64,000 nucleotides of DNA from Cyanoderma ruficeps (GCA_008694505.1 VZDJ01007755.1:5420936-5484935); one strand, 5' to 3'; counted from the first letter of the stretch, positions 25,501 through 42,539 are shown. Notes: generated from the letters alone by a model not told the origin. Numbers and translations: made by a program.

Positions 25501-27439
25501 TCTGTGGAGCAGGTGTTGGTGTTGAAGCAGGAGCAGCCAGAGGAATGTAATTGTTTCTGATGCATGAGGCAGTCACTGTCAATCAGTCTGCAATGCAGGT
25601 GTCAACAAAAGCAAGGTCAGACTCCCAAGCTGCAGGATATTTTTGCCTGTTCTGATCCCTGAGACTGAAAAATGGGGATGAGAGTAGTCAGTCTGTCCCT
25701 AGGTTTCGTATCACCTGTCTGCAGCCTTTGTGGGATTTGGTACCTGAGGTGATTTGCTCAAAGCAAGAAAGAAATAGCTGCAACCGCAAAAAGGTTTCCA
25801 GATGATAGGGAGCAGAGCAGTCCAGTGTCTCTCCATCTGGCAGTTTTTTCATTCCCTCCTTGAAGTCTTTGAATCTCTGTTCAGGCCCTAAAGGAGACTC
25901 CAAAAGGTAGAGCTCTACTGCTGAAAGTCTTTCAACCCCAAGAAAGAGGTCAAGAATATTAACATGAAAACAAAAGAGCTGGTATGTAAGGGTTTAATGA
26001 TCAAGAACTTTTCAATGTCATTTCTATTCAAAGCATTTCAAACAGCAAAATATATTCAAGTTAGGAGAGCTTTAGGTGAATAGAGCCTTTTTTCTGGATT
26101 ACATTATTTCCTCATATAACTTTATAAACAGTCAAATATGTAATTAGAAATCAATATATCATGATGATGCTCCTTTGGTCTTTCATGAAATCTGGCACCC
26201 TACATAGCTAATGTGTACATAGCTACATACTCCTACTTACCAGAGGGAATACTCTTTTCATTCCCTCTGTAAAACTCTACAAAGAATTGAATGTCTAGAA
26301 ACACATTTGTCTATTGCAACGAGTGCTGTAGGTTCAATAAAATTGCTAGGAAATATGTGAGAATCCTGGAAACTGCAAAGTCTACACAATCTTCTCCTTA
26401 TTTATTGTTTCCTACATAAATTCTTTATCAATGAGCACCTAGGGACTTTTTTTCACTCGCATCAGCTTTACAGCTGTGTATTTCCATTTATTACATTGTA
26501 ATTATTTCCGGTGAAAAGGGTGGTGCATTTTAGAGGTGTTAGTTTACAATATTTTAATAAAAATGCATTATTCCCCTATGAAGAAGAAAAATCCTGCATC
26601 AGCTACTTTCAAGCAGCACCTCTAGACTGAAACTAACAGACCAAAGGAGAAAACAATAGTAACTATAAAATATTCTTAGCCTGGAGATATGAGAATCTGC
26701 CAATTTCACATCACGAAGAAACAAGCACCTAAGAGATTACAACTTTATTTATCCTTTTTGCCTACAGACCTCCTATGGAGTCTCATATCCATTGTCTGCG
26801 GACAAAACCCACAAATCATTAAAGTAAGAAGAATTTCTGAAAGGCTTAAAACCAAAAGCAAACACCTGACTCTTTCAGGCACTCCATTACAAGAGTAAAT
26901 TGGACATCCCCCCACATCTGATAGAGGAGCTGAAGAGTTCATATGAAACTGCCAGCATGGTACCAGGCAGTCATGTTTCTGTGAAATTGAGTACATTTCC
27001 TCAAGAATTCCTGGTGGTGAAGTATGGATTCTCATTAATGTGCAATCTCACAACTGGCCAATGCAGCCCCTTTATAACAGACAACAAAAACCAGACAGGC
27101 AGTGTGGAAAACAGCGGAAGAGGAATCAGTCCCAAACCCTAAACTGCTTTTGTGACTATGTCAGGCACAAACACCATAGAAATGTCCAATTTGTGATGCT
27201 GAATCACAGAAAACCCAAGCAAAGAAACTCTACAGCACTCTTGCTTCCATGGACAACATGGCAGGAGTCAATAAAGCGGGCCAAAGCACAATCCCAGCCG
27301 CCCCAGGGTAAGTGGTGTGTCTGCCTTGGCTCACACCTCAGCACTTACATTTTCCTTGGCTCTATCCCAGCACAAACAGGGTGGGCTTGTGTGCCTGGGT
27401 TCCTGGGCATAATCCCTGACCTGTGCGGTGCCCACCACT
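22572..27439. other. Unique intronic sequence, no gene recognised
   Basis: No repeat or exon was recognised. Frames of 70 to 112 residues at 23099-24754, 25688-25903 and 26689-27142 are unrelated to known families. The 25480-25900 part is GC-richer and may be an undiagnosed old repeat. Confidence 0.55.
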
Positions 27440-27545
27440 GGTGGTCAACACGGCCTTTTCAGATTTCAGTAAAGCTTTTGATATTGTCTATCACAGTATC
27501 CTTCTGGACAAAATGTCCAGCACACAGCTGGACTCTATGACCCTA
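27440..27545 (+). mobile_element. CR1 ORF2 reverse-transcriptase fragment (orphan)
   Basis: One frame reads FSDFSKAFDIVYHSILLDKM, followed by SSTQLDS. The DFSKAFDxVxHxxLLxKM core is the conserved reverse-transcriptase block of CR1 ORF2 (family copies read close to DFSKAFDTVSHSILL). The match stops after about 90 bp at GACTCTATGACCCTATGAAA, and no recognisable ORF2 or 3' tail follows, so this is an internal fragment cut out by deletions. It codes for nothing now. The 166-residue open frame overlapping it (27040-27540) is in a different frame and is not a gene. Confidence 0.8.
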
Positions 27546-27890
27546 TGAAAAACATGATAGTAATATGCACACACAATGGGGAAAATAGAGGATGATGCTC
27601 AAACTCATTTTCTGGCCCTCTTGGGTTCATCAGTCCAGATAGGGCTACCAAAATTCTGCAATGCACACTGGGTGTGTTGTAAGCATGAGGACATCCTGCT
27701 AATGACAGATATAGAAAGCACAGCTTTGGAGGGGAATGCCAAACTGGTTTTTTTAGGACTTTCATAATCCATTTCAGTTGCCAGTGGAAAGATGGGCAGA
27801 TTAAAAATATTCTGAAGTCTTTTGTGCCTTTTTCCTTGGCGTCTAATGACTTCAAACATATTGTAATTAGATAACATTGCTAGGGAGAGT

Positions 27891-27990
27891 TACAGTATTC
27901 TATTATTAATTATATATTGTATGATAATATTAATATAATTACACATTGTAATATATCAATATAATTTTATATTAATATTCTATCTTACAT
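27891..27990. repeat. AT-rich low-complexity block
   Basis: About 100 bp of almost pure A/T with recurring TATTAAT, ATAATATTAATATAA and TAATATATCAATATAA words. The words are imperfect and partly self-complementary, so the strand could fold. Confidence 0.85.
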
Positions 27991-28519
27991 TAGAAAAAAT
28001 TCCATGGTTTAAAAAAGCAGACAAACCTTCTGGTACAACAAGCCCTGATTAAAGTACCATCTTTTACACCACTATGTAGGATTTGCACAAGAAAATAAAA
28101 AAGCTAAAGCAAAAAAAATCTTACAATAGGAATATTTCTCAAGATAATCACTAATTTCTTTAAATTATACCTATTAAGCTTTGTGCTTGGAAGAACCTGT
28201 CCCAGATTGTCTACTGATAAACTGTACTACTTGTTAAAGCTTGGTAGCATGAGGCTGATACGGCAGTCCACATTAGCAGTGAACAACAAGACGGCACAGA
28301 TAACAAGACTCTGATTTCTGAAGACTGAAGTGTGTTTAAATGAGGCTGCAGTTTAAGCCTGCAAATGAGCATGCTCTAAAAATAACAAATGCAGCACAGA
28401 TAATTTTCTTGTCTTTTACAGTTGGGGTTTGGTCAAGAATCACATTGATGGTTCATTTTTCTGCTAACACAGGCAGTACACTGCGCTCCACAATAAAGGG
28501 GAAGCTTCGGATGTGTGCT

Positions 28520-28605
28520 GAACGTGGCAGGTGCCCCTGCCCATGGCAGGAAAGTGGGAAATAGGTGCTCTTTAAAGTCCCTTACAACCCAAACCATTCT
28601 ATGGC
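28520..28605 (+). mobile_element. CR1 LINE 3' terminal fragment, very short
   Basis: The last 80 or so bases of a CR1: GTGCCCCTGCCCATGGCAGG, then TGCTCTTTAAAGTCCCTTAC and AACCCAAACCATTCTATGG. The sequence upstream does not match, so this copy was truncated on arrival or later eroded. Confidence 0.85.
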
Positions 28606-29689
28606 TACAAGAACCTAAGGATGTAGGGACCATGACCCTCACATAGTCCCAGATGCTGTCCTGAATTTTGAATTGGAAACAGAATTTTGAAGCAGTTTTA
28701 TTGTAAATTTAAGTAAATTACCTTAGTAAACATGTGTGCTTTCCTCTTGTTAAGAAGTAATCCTCTTCTCTATTTGAAAGTTAAAGGAATGGCATTAAAG
28801 TTGCTTTCTGAAGTAAGTTAGGTGGTCTGGGGTAGCTGTTACTGTTAATTAGGCCTAAGACCCTTTTCAGGCAAAACAAGATAAGCACATGCAAAAGAAG
28901 AAAGACATCAACAGCAGAGCCAAAAAAATTGCTACTATGTCCTCTAGGATGGCCTCTTATGTGTGAGGTTAGTTGGAAATCCCAGCATGGCATGGATTTC
29001 TGTAACTCACTCCCACTCTTGCTCATTTGTACCCACAACAAAACATGTAGAAAGTTGATTTCACTTGCCTAAAGCAACTACAGAGTCATGGCAGGGAAGG
29101 GAAAAGATGTCTCTCTTCATAGTTAAGCCAGATCTCATTGCACAAGCAGCAGAGAAAATAAGAAAATGAAGTGGAGAAGTAAAAGAAGTGCAAAGATTGC
29201 AGTCCAGTTGTGTTCTAGACTCAGCTCTTCTGTGGGCTGGTTTGGGGAGAGCATATGAGGTAGAATCATGGTCCCAGGAAGAGGAAAATGAGAAGTAATA
29301 ATGAAACACTTTCCAGTTCACTCCTGCTTATCTAGTATCAAAAACTCAGTATCCAGAGAGGGGAACTTAGCAATCCCTGGCCATTAGTAATAAGAGATAC
29401 CAAGAAGATGAAATTTGTAAGAAAAACCTCTGGGCAATGATGAGGATATTTCAAAAACCTGCAGGACTTCACTCTTGAAAACTCTTTCTGGGGATCAGCA
29501 TACTGCTTGAATAAACACTCAAACTGTCTGGTATAATTGACCAGGATGTCACTCTAATTTTCTGTTTATCTTTATGTTTTAATTTACGACTAAAACATAA
29601 TATTTTTATATTATGCATGTATGTGTGCGAAGATATCAGGTACATTATAAGTTAAGTAGCAAGATAAAAATAAATTAAATAAATCACGA

Positions 29690-29830
29690 GTGAAAATGGA
29701 AATGATCAGGTTCTTTTAAGAGGGTGTTTAATTATCTACCACTTTTTACTGTCATTCATAATGATTATCAATTAATCTACATAGCGTTAATTTACATAGG
29801 AGGTAATGGAAAGTTAAGCTAGAAAGTTTC
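29690..29830. promoter_or_regulatory. Candidate conserved noncoding element, ATTA-rich
   Basis: TTTAATTATCTACC, CATAATGATTATCAATTAAT and GCGTTAATTTACATAGG lie within 140 bp. These are paired homeodomain- and GATA-like (TTATC) cores without any repeat. Conservation is untested. Confidence 0.3.
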
Positions 29831-31814
29831 ACATCACTAGGAAAGATTTCTTGAAAAATCTTTACTTATAGCATAGAATCAGACAGATCCAGCAGATGTC
29901 TTTTGCCACACCTGATTTATTCAATTATCATTTTCTGACTACCATCAGCATTATGGAACAACACCATTATTCATCATTCTTCTCCTTCCCCGGGGACAAT
30001 TGTTTCAACTTAAGCCTTCTCCATGGGTGAAAAGAAATGAAATTTGCTTCTCAGGCTTCTATTTTAAGATGATTTTGTCCTTTTGGAACAGTTACTGCCA
30101 CCACATAAAAACTTACAAACTGAGAATAATTTAAATCAGTCTCTCTTTCAAGTCCAGTAAAAATCTTACCTATTTAGATCATAATCAAAACACAGCAAAG
30201 AAGTGCCTCAAGCATCCATTTCACTCAGTGTCTACCTATTCTGAACCCTCAGAGAACACAAAAATCCTAACAGTTACTTATTCCTAGTCATAACCTCACA
30301 CAACCTGTCCTTCTCATCTCTGTTTTTTGCTTTCTTTTGATGACTCACATCTTTTGTTCTAAACATGTATTAGAAGTGCTTACACCCTTAGGCAAGTTAG
30401 ACAACCACTGGAAATTTCAAACTTAAAAAAAAAAGGTGAATTCACTAGGTAACTCTGTAAATTACTACTGTGATATTGTAAAGCATCATTCTTGGGTTTT
30501 TATCAACATGCATCTTGACTGCACTCATGTACAAACTTTTTACTAGTCTCTCTTGGTATATTGCAGTGGCACCCAAGCTCTGCTCCCTGGTACCTTGTCT
30601 TGTGGGCTATAATCCTCCCTGCTTTCCTTCCCCCCCCCAGAGAGGTAGTCACACACCTAATGTGTGAATGGGGAGTGTTGTGGCAGCCACCTCCTTCGGC
30701 AGGCTCAGAAGCAGCAGAAGAACAACATCACTGCTGCAGCTCAGTGCCTCTCCCTGCACAATGTGTCTGAGGATTTTGCATGAACTGGGCTCTTTCCATG
30801 ACCAGCAACTTCCAGGGGAGAGCTGAGAGGAGATAAGTGAGGATTTACAGAAGGGGATGAAACATCCCCTTAACAAGTCCACCATGCCCTGTAGTCAAAT
30901 GTGTCACCAATGTGGGTGCCACACAGGAATGCACATCCTGAGCTAGACCTCACACTTCTAGTGGGATTCCCTTCTCTGGTTTGAAGAATATAAAGGAAAC
31001 AGTCACATTTTTAACAGTTTCCATGATACTTGACAGCAAACCAAGAATAGTCACAAGATGAGCAGATTTATTACAGAATTTGGGCAAAACTTAGCTACAA
31101 AAGCTATGAAGGCAACATTTGCAGAACACAGGGCTTTCAAAACTTACTCTGCACTGCAATCTTCCTGTATCAAAATCTATTTTCCTAGAAAACCTTGCCT
31201 GTCTTTCTGTGAGTAGTTCTGAGAGCAAGTAGTTCTATGACTGCATATGCACCCTGACTTCCTTCCTCAGTGAAAATCAAATAATTTCCTCAAATCTTGA
31301 GGAGTACAGGTTGCTTCACTGCTTGTTTAACGAAATCCTTCCCCTGCATCTCCTATTTCCCTAGGAAAAAACAGAGAGCATTGCAAATCACTGGGGACTG
31401 CATTTGAAAGACAAGAAGAATTATTTCTGCAGTCCAGTCACATTCAGGCAACAAATTTAAATGGAGGAGCTAGGCTGTGGATTGAGTACATGATTAAAAG
31501 AAAAATGTCCTGTCAGTGGAAGCTCACATAGAGATGGGTTTTAATCAGTGGATATTTTTCCCCCATATAAGAAAGTCTGGGCACATGTGTATCAACTACA
31601 ATATGCAGAAAGAATCATGCTGCTGAGCAGGAGTGAGCACACCTTTATTGCTGTTAGGCTCAGTGAGACTGCAGTGTGAGGCTCACCTCTGATTTGCCTG
31701 CGTCTTTTACACTACGTGTGCAGGCTAAGGAAGCAATAAAATAGTAAAATACCTTTTCTTTACTTAAAATCATGTCTGCATATAAAAATCAATTAGAGAA
31801 CCATGCTCTTTGGA

Positions 31815-31866
31815 TATAAACAAAAACAAACAAAAAACCCAAAACAACAAGAACAACAAACCAACA
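31815..31866. repeat. A/C-rich low-complexity tract
   Basis: Irregular CAAAA, CAAAC and AACAAC units without fixed period. The 62-residue frame here is Asn/Lys-rich because of it. Confidence 0.8.
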
Positions 31867-33825
31867 GTAAAGTCATGCCTATCCAGAGCTGTCAATCACC
31901 AAGTGAACTCTTATCCTAGAGAAGGAGTTAATTTCCTTGGTTGGTTGATCAGCTTCACAGCTGGAGCAAACCTGATGCAGCAGAGCTCTTTGCACTGAAC
32001 TGCAGCTTGGCAGAAAGGCAAAAATTTTATCCCACCCTCCAAGTAAACTATCATGCACTGATTCCCACAGGCTGCTGAAAGCTCGTGAGTGTCCTGAGAG
32101 GCACAAAGACAAATATCTTAGGAAACAATGTGCTCTGGCTTTCTGAATTTCCAGGATCTTTGATGTCCCAGTAGCTCATCAAAGAGTTAATGGCTTCCAA
32201 TGATATAGTCAGAAAATATCCCTAAAGTTCAAAGCAAATACTGCTTTCACGTTTCTTAATGAAAATAGTTTGATTTCTGTGTTCTCTAAAAAATAATGTT
32301 TAGATTTGCAATCTCTGTTACACTTTTCAGCTTTATTCTCTTATAATTTCCAAATTCCTAGTGCAACGTTCAGCCTTTTGCTCAGCTCTAAAGATACCAT
32401 GTAGACATACAAGTTTGCTGAGGCACTTTAACCTGTCTTTACCTCTTTCACCACCTCTCCTGCTTATTTGCAAAGATACTCACTTGTATTGGAATCTGTG
32501 ATCACCATGTTTACTGTGCACTGGGCTGCTGCAGTTCCCTGCTCAGTGCTAGTTCAGGTTAACTTCAGAAATGAAGTCAAATGAATGAAATTAATCAGAA
32601 TGAAAGTATCTATCTGAGAATTGCAGTAACTAAGTTGCAGACATTTAGTCTACTGCAGTGTTTCTGCCATGGGCGTGGCAATTATGGGCACAGGTTGAAG
32701 GCAGGAAACCAATTATTTTCTAAATCTCCCATTTACTTCCAGTTCTTCTGCATAATTTGCACTGAAATATTAATGAGCTCCATACAAATTAAAATAAAGA
32801 ATCGAGTTTTATTTTTACTAGAAATACTTTTATGTAAATAAAAGTGTTTCAGAATCCCTGCATAGAATTTCACCAACATTTTTCCACAATTCAGAAATTG
32901 TCACAGTAATTTTCAGTGTTGTGCAAAATGGCAAACAACTCTATATCAAGTACTAGAAAATATGGAGAACAATTAAGTTCTCCTGTAGATTAACTGTCAA
33001 GGTGAGGGCACTTCTGTATTGCTAGTGCTTGAACTGCTGTCTGAAAGAAAGTTACATCTCCCTGCAGTTCTCAGCCAGCTCTGGTGCAGAAATTGGCCAA
33101 TTTTTTTTTTTTTATAAATCCTTATCATAACAGTTAATGAATGAAAATGCAAGTAGCTATAATATCACGGTTTTCAGTTCCTTTTAAATGAGCTGCTTGA
33201 AAAAGCAGATGTCCCTGGATTGACAACTGAGATGGAAACCCACAGATTTATCTTGATCCTGTATCACATAGTTGCTTTATTGACCCAGACTGGTAATCAG
33301 ACAAATATACGTGTGTATTTTACTATCCATACACTACCATGAATAATGATGTCTAACTAAATTCAGCAAGAAAGTACAAGGCCAATTCTAGAAAGTTAAT
33401 GCAGATGCAGTCTCTCACTATTTTTCTTTCTCTTGGTTTTACTTCTTTAACACTGAAGGCTTGTGAATGGCAAAGGTGATGTGGGCTGTATGCATCCCTA
33501 AACCAATACAACAAACAGTGGAGAAACTGTACAAGACATATCATGATACGAACACAATGACAGAATACAAAGAATCTGCCAAATGTTGATTATTACAAAG
33601 TATTGGAGGCAAAGTCAAGTTTGCACAAACCTCTGTAGCCTCTTTGCAGACTGTTTCAGAGATTAACAACTCCTCTGTAATATTGCTCAGGCTGACAAAA
33701 TTCTTCTGATTTTCAGTAATCTGATGGTCTCACTAAACTTACTAATAAATCTGTGAGAAGCCAACAGCTCACCGTAACTGTCTGTTCACATGGCCAAGAG
33801 ACAAGTGTTCCTGGCTATTTTTGGG

Positions 33826-33872
33826 TTTGTTGTTGTTGTGATTATGGTGATTATGATGATGGCTGTGATGAC
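33826..33872. repeat. Imperfect GTT/GAT trinucleotide repeat
   Basis: GTTTGTTGTTGTTGTG passes into ATTATGGTGATTATGATGAT and GGCTGTGATGACG. Its antisense frame gives the His/Asn-rich part of a 64-residue open frame, which is therefore an artefact of the repeat. Confidence 0.85.
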
Positions 33873-35284
33873 GAACAGGCATATATTTCATACCCTTTTT
33901 TGAAGTAATATTGAGTTCAGCTCTGCAGACAAGAAAAAAGTTAATTTTCCACACCACTTGCACAATTGTTTATTATGAAAAAGACATGAATTTTTCTAAA
34001 CAAAAAATGTGGAAAGAATACAACCAAAAATTAAAGAAAATATGGAATACCTTCAGGACAACTATATTTTACCCATGTGCCATTCCTGTAGCCCTTAACT
34101 CTAAATTACCTCATTCTTTTTTATCACATGTGGATGTTGACTGGCTTTCCTAATCAATCGCATGTCACTCAAGGAAATGGAACGAGAGTGAGGAACCTAC
34201 CTGAGCACTGGTGTCAGCCCCTACAGGGATTTTCTTTGGAGAACAACATACAGGACGTGCTTCCTCTCATTCTTTTGTGTCCAATTATAAAAATAGCAGG
34301 ACCATAACTAACAGGGAAAAAGGGGTTGCTGCAGCGCCCCAGAGGAGCCACATTATATATTGATATTGTTAAACCTTTTGTTACATTTAAATGAGTATGA
34401 ACCAAACTGCAGTGCTGGCTGACTGAAGGCAGGGGCAAAAGCTGCTTTGCATCCTCTTTTGGAGCAGTTCCTGGAGCTTTCTCAATGGCATAGAGAAGGC
34501 CATCTGAACATCAGGGAGAGAGGAAGAGCTATCCAAAACAACTCAAAAAGCATTCAAATTTATGGGTCAGCAGTAAAAGCTTGGTCAATGACCTGAAATA
34601 CATTAAGCCACTCTGGCACTGACCATGATCATAGTCTCTATAGCTCACAGTGTTTCCCTTGATTAATTATTTACACAAGACTCATAACCTCCATTTTAAT
34701 ATCTGTTGTGCTAAATATCTTTTTAAATTAAATTCTATTTTTCTCTGATAAAAAAAAGCACTTAAGTCTACCAAATGTCATGATTAATTCTTACATCAAA
34801 TAATCAACATTTGGCAGATTCTTTGAAGACAGCAGGGCAGAAATAATTCACAAAGCAAGACAATTGCGTGGAGTCAGTATGAGGCACTGACTGGTGATAG
34901 ATATTCAGAAATTAAGCCAGATCCTTGCTTATCATTTCCCTATGGATGAGATGCTTGTGTGTACTGGAGAGAAGAACAGAGAATAAGAATATCAGAGAAC
35001 TGTGAGGAAAAAGAGGAATAGAGTCCTCAGAAACAAAAGGATGCAATGATCTTTATGACACTGATGATTTTATTATAATGAATAATAATAATTATAACTC
35101 AAAATATTTGAAATCATCATATCTGGTTAATTAAAGCAGGATAACCCTGCAAATGTATGGATGACAAGTCTAAGAATACTAACAAGTAGATTTTTAAAAG
35201 TGTTTAGCATCAATTCATATCTACAATTATAAATCTTTCGATCAGGTAGGGACCATTTTTATAGTAAATGAAGTAAGAGCTTGG

Positions 35285-35703
35285 GCTGTACTGGGCAAAA
35301 TATTGCCAGCAGACTAAGGGAGGTGATCCTGCCCCCCTGCTCAGTCTTGCTGAGGGCTCACCTGCAGCCCTGGGTCCAGGTCTTGAATGGAGGGGGCAAT
35401 GAGGATGGAGCCAGGCTCTTCTCAGTGGTGCCTGGTGCCAGGACCTGGGGCAATGGATACACACTGGAACACAGGAGGTTCCCTCTGAACACCAGAAGAT
35501 GCTTTTTCAGTGTGGGAGTTATGAAGCCAAGGCACAGGTTGCTCAGGGAGATTGCGGAGTCTGTCTCCTTGGAGATATTCAAAGGTTTTTTGGACACAGT
35601 CCTGGGAAGGCTGCTCTAGGTGTACCCAGCTAAGTGTGAGGGGGGTTGGATCAGATGACTTCCGAGGCCCCTTTCCATCTCATCTCTTCTGTGATTTTGT
35701 GAT
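35285..35703 (+). mobile_element. CR1 LINE 3' end with internal deletion
   Basis: It starts in the ORF2 end with ATTGCCAGCAGACTAAGGGA, GGTGATCCTGCCCCCCTGCT and GGGTCCAGGTC. It then skips a segment and resumes at ATGGAGCCAGGCTCTTCTCA, CACTGGAACACAGGAGGTTC, CACAGGTTGCTCAGGGAGAT, CTCCTTGGAGATATTCAAAG and GGATCAGATGACTTCCGAGG, ending CTTCTGTGATTTTGTG. The order matches CR1 with part of the middle missing around 35380-35395. The 112-residue frame inside it is a decayed repeat frame. Confidence 0.92.
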
Positions 35704-36499
35704 ACAGGGGTTGCAATTTTTCTATTAGTGATAGACACGTTACTGAGCGTTCAGACACTCTGTTGGCAGCTGCTTTAGAAACCTGCTCCCTCTTAGGGAA
35801 AGCATACAATACTTATAAATTCATGAGCTGAAAGAAGCACTGGCAAGGTATCTATTTGGGACCTACACTTCAGCAGACACTGACTCTGCTCACAGTGACC
35901 ACAGTATCCAGTTCCCAGTCTGGCTACCAGGAGTGCTCTTTCTTATACTTCTGATATTACAACTTCATTGTATTCTGTAGGATGTAATGTATTTTTCTAT
36001 TTTAATGTATGTTTTGTACTTAGCAGTGTATGTGATAAGCTATTCCCCACTGATAACTTTACCTTAGGCGGATATGTTCACTGCTTTTTACTTCACTATG
36101 GAAAAATTTCAGTGTTCTTACTTTCCCCATATCACATCTTTGTCTGGATTTATAGATGACTCTGCAAGAGAGGGTTTGGATTTTTTTTTGGTGGCTGTTC
36201 CTCCTCTGTAGGTCCAGCAGGCACCCTGAGGGTTACAATAATTGATACTTTATGAAAGGCAACAGACGGACCTCCACAAAGTAAACCAAAAGCTTCCTTC
36301 AAAATATCCTGAATTTGCATCAACATGCCAAAGAGCTTCCATGCTGCATGGCTTTAGGCTTAGGGTTTTCACTTTCTTTGTTTCCCCCCTTCATTCAGTG
36401 GTCTAGATTTTAGGTTATCCTTCCATAACATGATGTGAATGGACAGAAAGGTAACTTCACCCTGTGCAACACAGCATTGAAAGAAAGTAACATCTCCTG

Positions 36500-36980
36500 G
36501 CCCAGAAGCATCTAGTTGTGTCAGCCCATTGCGCTGCCAAAATTCATTAATTTTGCTTCCTCAGCACTGATGAAGTTACGTGGCCGCTAATTCCAGAGTT
36601 AGCACAGTGAACCCTGGCTTGGGGCTCTGTGCTGCACCATGTCAATGTCATTTTAGGCTCTGGGGCTAATACAAATCTCTCTGCAATAACTTGGAGAACT
36701 TTCTAATGTTCAGGCCACTGTGTACCCAGCATTTAATACTCTCAGTGCATCATCTGTTTTCAAATGACAACAAAAACTGAATGAAGTGTCTCTCTCAAAG
36801 ATGCTAAGCTGTCACCATTTTGACTGTACTATTAATTTGTTTTCTGAAAATTGAGGTTTCTGGAATGATGATCTGCCTTGCATTTAAAGGTGTTGTGCCG
36901 AAGAATTTATTCATCAAATTGTTATATATATATATTGCCCTACATCAAATAAATATAGATTTTAAACAGAAAATTTAACT
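36500..36980. promoter_or_regulatory. Candidate conserved noncoding element
   Basis: AATTCATTAATTTTGCTTCC, GAAGTTACGTGGCCGCTAAT, GTCAATGTCATTTTAGGC and a following AT-rich part with a short TA run. The first 250 bp are GC-richer than the flanks and free of repeats. Confidence 0.3.
36923..36935. repeat. Short (TA)n run
   Basis: A 13-base alternating TA run inside an otherwise repeat-free, AT-rich stretch. Confidence 0.85.
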
Positions 36981-40421
<3,441 letters not shown>

Positions 40422-40442
40422 CTAGGAGAGGGAGGGGAAAAG
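40422..40442 (-). other. NKAIN3: Splice acceptor of the NKAIN3 exon
   Basis: Read on the minus strand, a pyrimidine-rich run (TTTTCCCCTCCCTCTCC) ends in TAG immediately before the first codon GAA. This is a strong polypyrimidine tract plus AG acceptor, and it fixes the exon start at 40421. Confidence 0.9.
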
Positions 40443-42539
40443 TGTGAACACGTTTGCCTTTCTTGTTTTTAAGGTAAAGAAATGGGAAATGAAAGATCTT
40501 TCCTATTATAAGGGCAATGGGATAATTATCCTTAATCCTCACCCCGGTAATTCTAGCATGAAAGTAGAATGTTAAAGTGGAGAGAGGAAATTGCAAGCAT
40601 TCATTGACCATTTTGTAGTTGTGCACAGGAACTTCTGCGTGGCCTAGGAACCATCATTTCAGGTACTGTACAAAACACACGTTCCCTTGGACTTACAGCC
40701 TGAAAAGCAATTTTGGTGTTACTTGATTAAAATGTCACTTAAGAACTTTTGTTTTTTTCAGCAGACAACAGAGCCAGTTTTACCCCATGGTGCTGGAGAC
40801 AACCTAAATCAAATTTACATCATAGTTGATGATTTCCTTCATCAGATTCAAATGAGATGTCTCCAGACAAGCACCCTGCTCTCTTTTCTTCCCTCTGCCC
40901 CTTATCCAGATTATGAACTTCTCATCTTAGTGAAGGAATCTACATTTGTGAACTGATCTGGGTTTAAAAAAAAAGCAGTAAGTTCTCTTCACTCAAATCA
41001 TCTTCCTGATCAGATATTTTAGTAAACATCATACCACTTCTACTTAGAGTGGTGAAAGTGGCAGACCTACTAATGTACTAAAGATTTTCTAAGAGCTTAC
41101 TTATGAAGTACAAACAGGAAAATTCATTTGAATTAACAAAAGATTTGGGTCTTTAGGTCATGCATAAGTAAAATACACTGAAGTTGAATGAATGCCATTT
41201 AAATGCAAAAAAAACCCCAACGCTCTTCACTGGAGATAAATGAGAGTTGAGTTATACTGATACTTTAAATAACTAATTCAGATTTATGTTTCCATGTTTC
41301 CCATTCTGAACTCCAAGTAAAAAATATCTGCAAAACTGTCAGCCATATGGGCAGAAAATACCCCTGGCTTCCATACATGACAGTTTGTGGCACTGCCATG
41401 ACACCAATTTGCCCTTTGCATCCCACAAATATGTCCTGTCTGTGGCCATTTGCTTCTACCCTGACCAAAGGGAAATTCAGTCCAGATTCCAGTTGCAGAA
41501 GTAGTTAATTTGTTATTTTCCTTCGTTAATTGCCTTTATTCTGGTCACACCTGAAAATTAACAAGGGAATGAAATCCTGCCATCCTAACTATATCCTAGT
41601 TATCAGTAAGAAATGCGCCTTTGCCTCTCCACAACTTCGCTATCCTTTAAATACAGAGTTGCTAGATTTCCAGATGCATTACTTTCAGTTGATGAGGCTT
41701 TTGTCTTTTGACTTTGCATGTCAATCCTTGATACCGGTTCAGAAAATTTTCAGCTGCAACATGAAAACAACTTGTGCAGTAAGAAGCTGACAGACAACTC
41801 AGTTTAATGAAAATATAATCATAAATACAGAGTCACAGGAAACAGCCGGGGCTTTCTTTGTACAACAATGCCAGAGATTGCACAGTGTTATCAAGTGCTT
41901 TTAAAAATTGTCAGCTCTAAGAAATGCCAGTTGTCAAGCAGCACACACATATTCAATCTAACCTATTTCAGAAGCTTTTTTTTGTTGAGCAGGAATTGGA
42001 TTGGTGGGTTTTTGTGTATCAAATATTGCAAGGTAACACTTTGTTATCGCAGCTATGGGAATAAGTTGTGATGTCCATGGTGTTGGTGTCACAGCTTTCT
42101 TTGCTCTTGAGGGTTTATTTATACTTTTTCTTTTTTAAAGTCTTTATGTTTTTAAAATTACAGCCTGTTAAAATGTTCACACTTGGATAGTTCACAGTCA
42201 ATGACAAAATTCCATACGGAAACAGCTTGATAAATTTTGCCAACACATGTAAAATGCAGGAGTTTGGCATGTGAACAGTGCAAACCTAATATAAATAAAA
42301 TCTTTCATTTCTGGAATACTGCTTTGTGTGGCTCTTGGAGTGATGAAAAAAAATTGCTTACTTGATGGTCATGTTCATGCCTCAAGGCTGCTGGTGATTC
42401 AGGTAAGAAGGAAACAGCAAAATAAAACCCCAAAAAGTCATCACAGCACTTGCTACCTTTTTAAAAATAAATTCCTATTCAGAAATTCTGGATAAAGTCT
42501 GTAAGAGGAGATTTTCATAATTACTTTTCACTTTGTATA

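Larger units (their letters stand above)
28606..35284. other. Unique intronic sequence, no gene recognised
   Basis: Apart from the candidate element at 29690-29830 and the simple repeats at 31815 and 33826, I see no feature. The patch at 30550-30900 is GC-richer, with a C9 run near 30631, and lacks a match to any family I know. Confidence 0.55.

Noticed and set aside
27040..27540. 166-codon plus-strand frame
   Set aside because: It overlaps the CR1 reverse-transcriptase fragment in a different frame, and the rest has no recognisable domain.
33769..33963. His/Asn-rich 64-residue minus-strand frame
   Set aside because: Produced by translating the GTT/GAT trinucleotide repeat.
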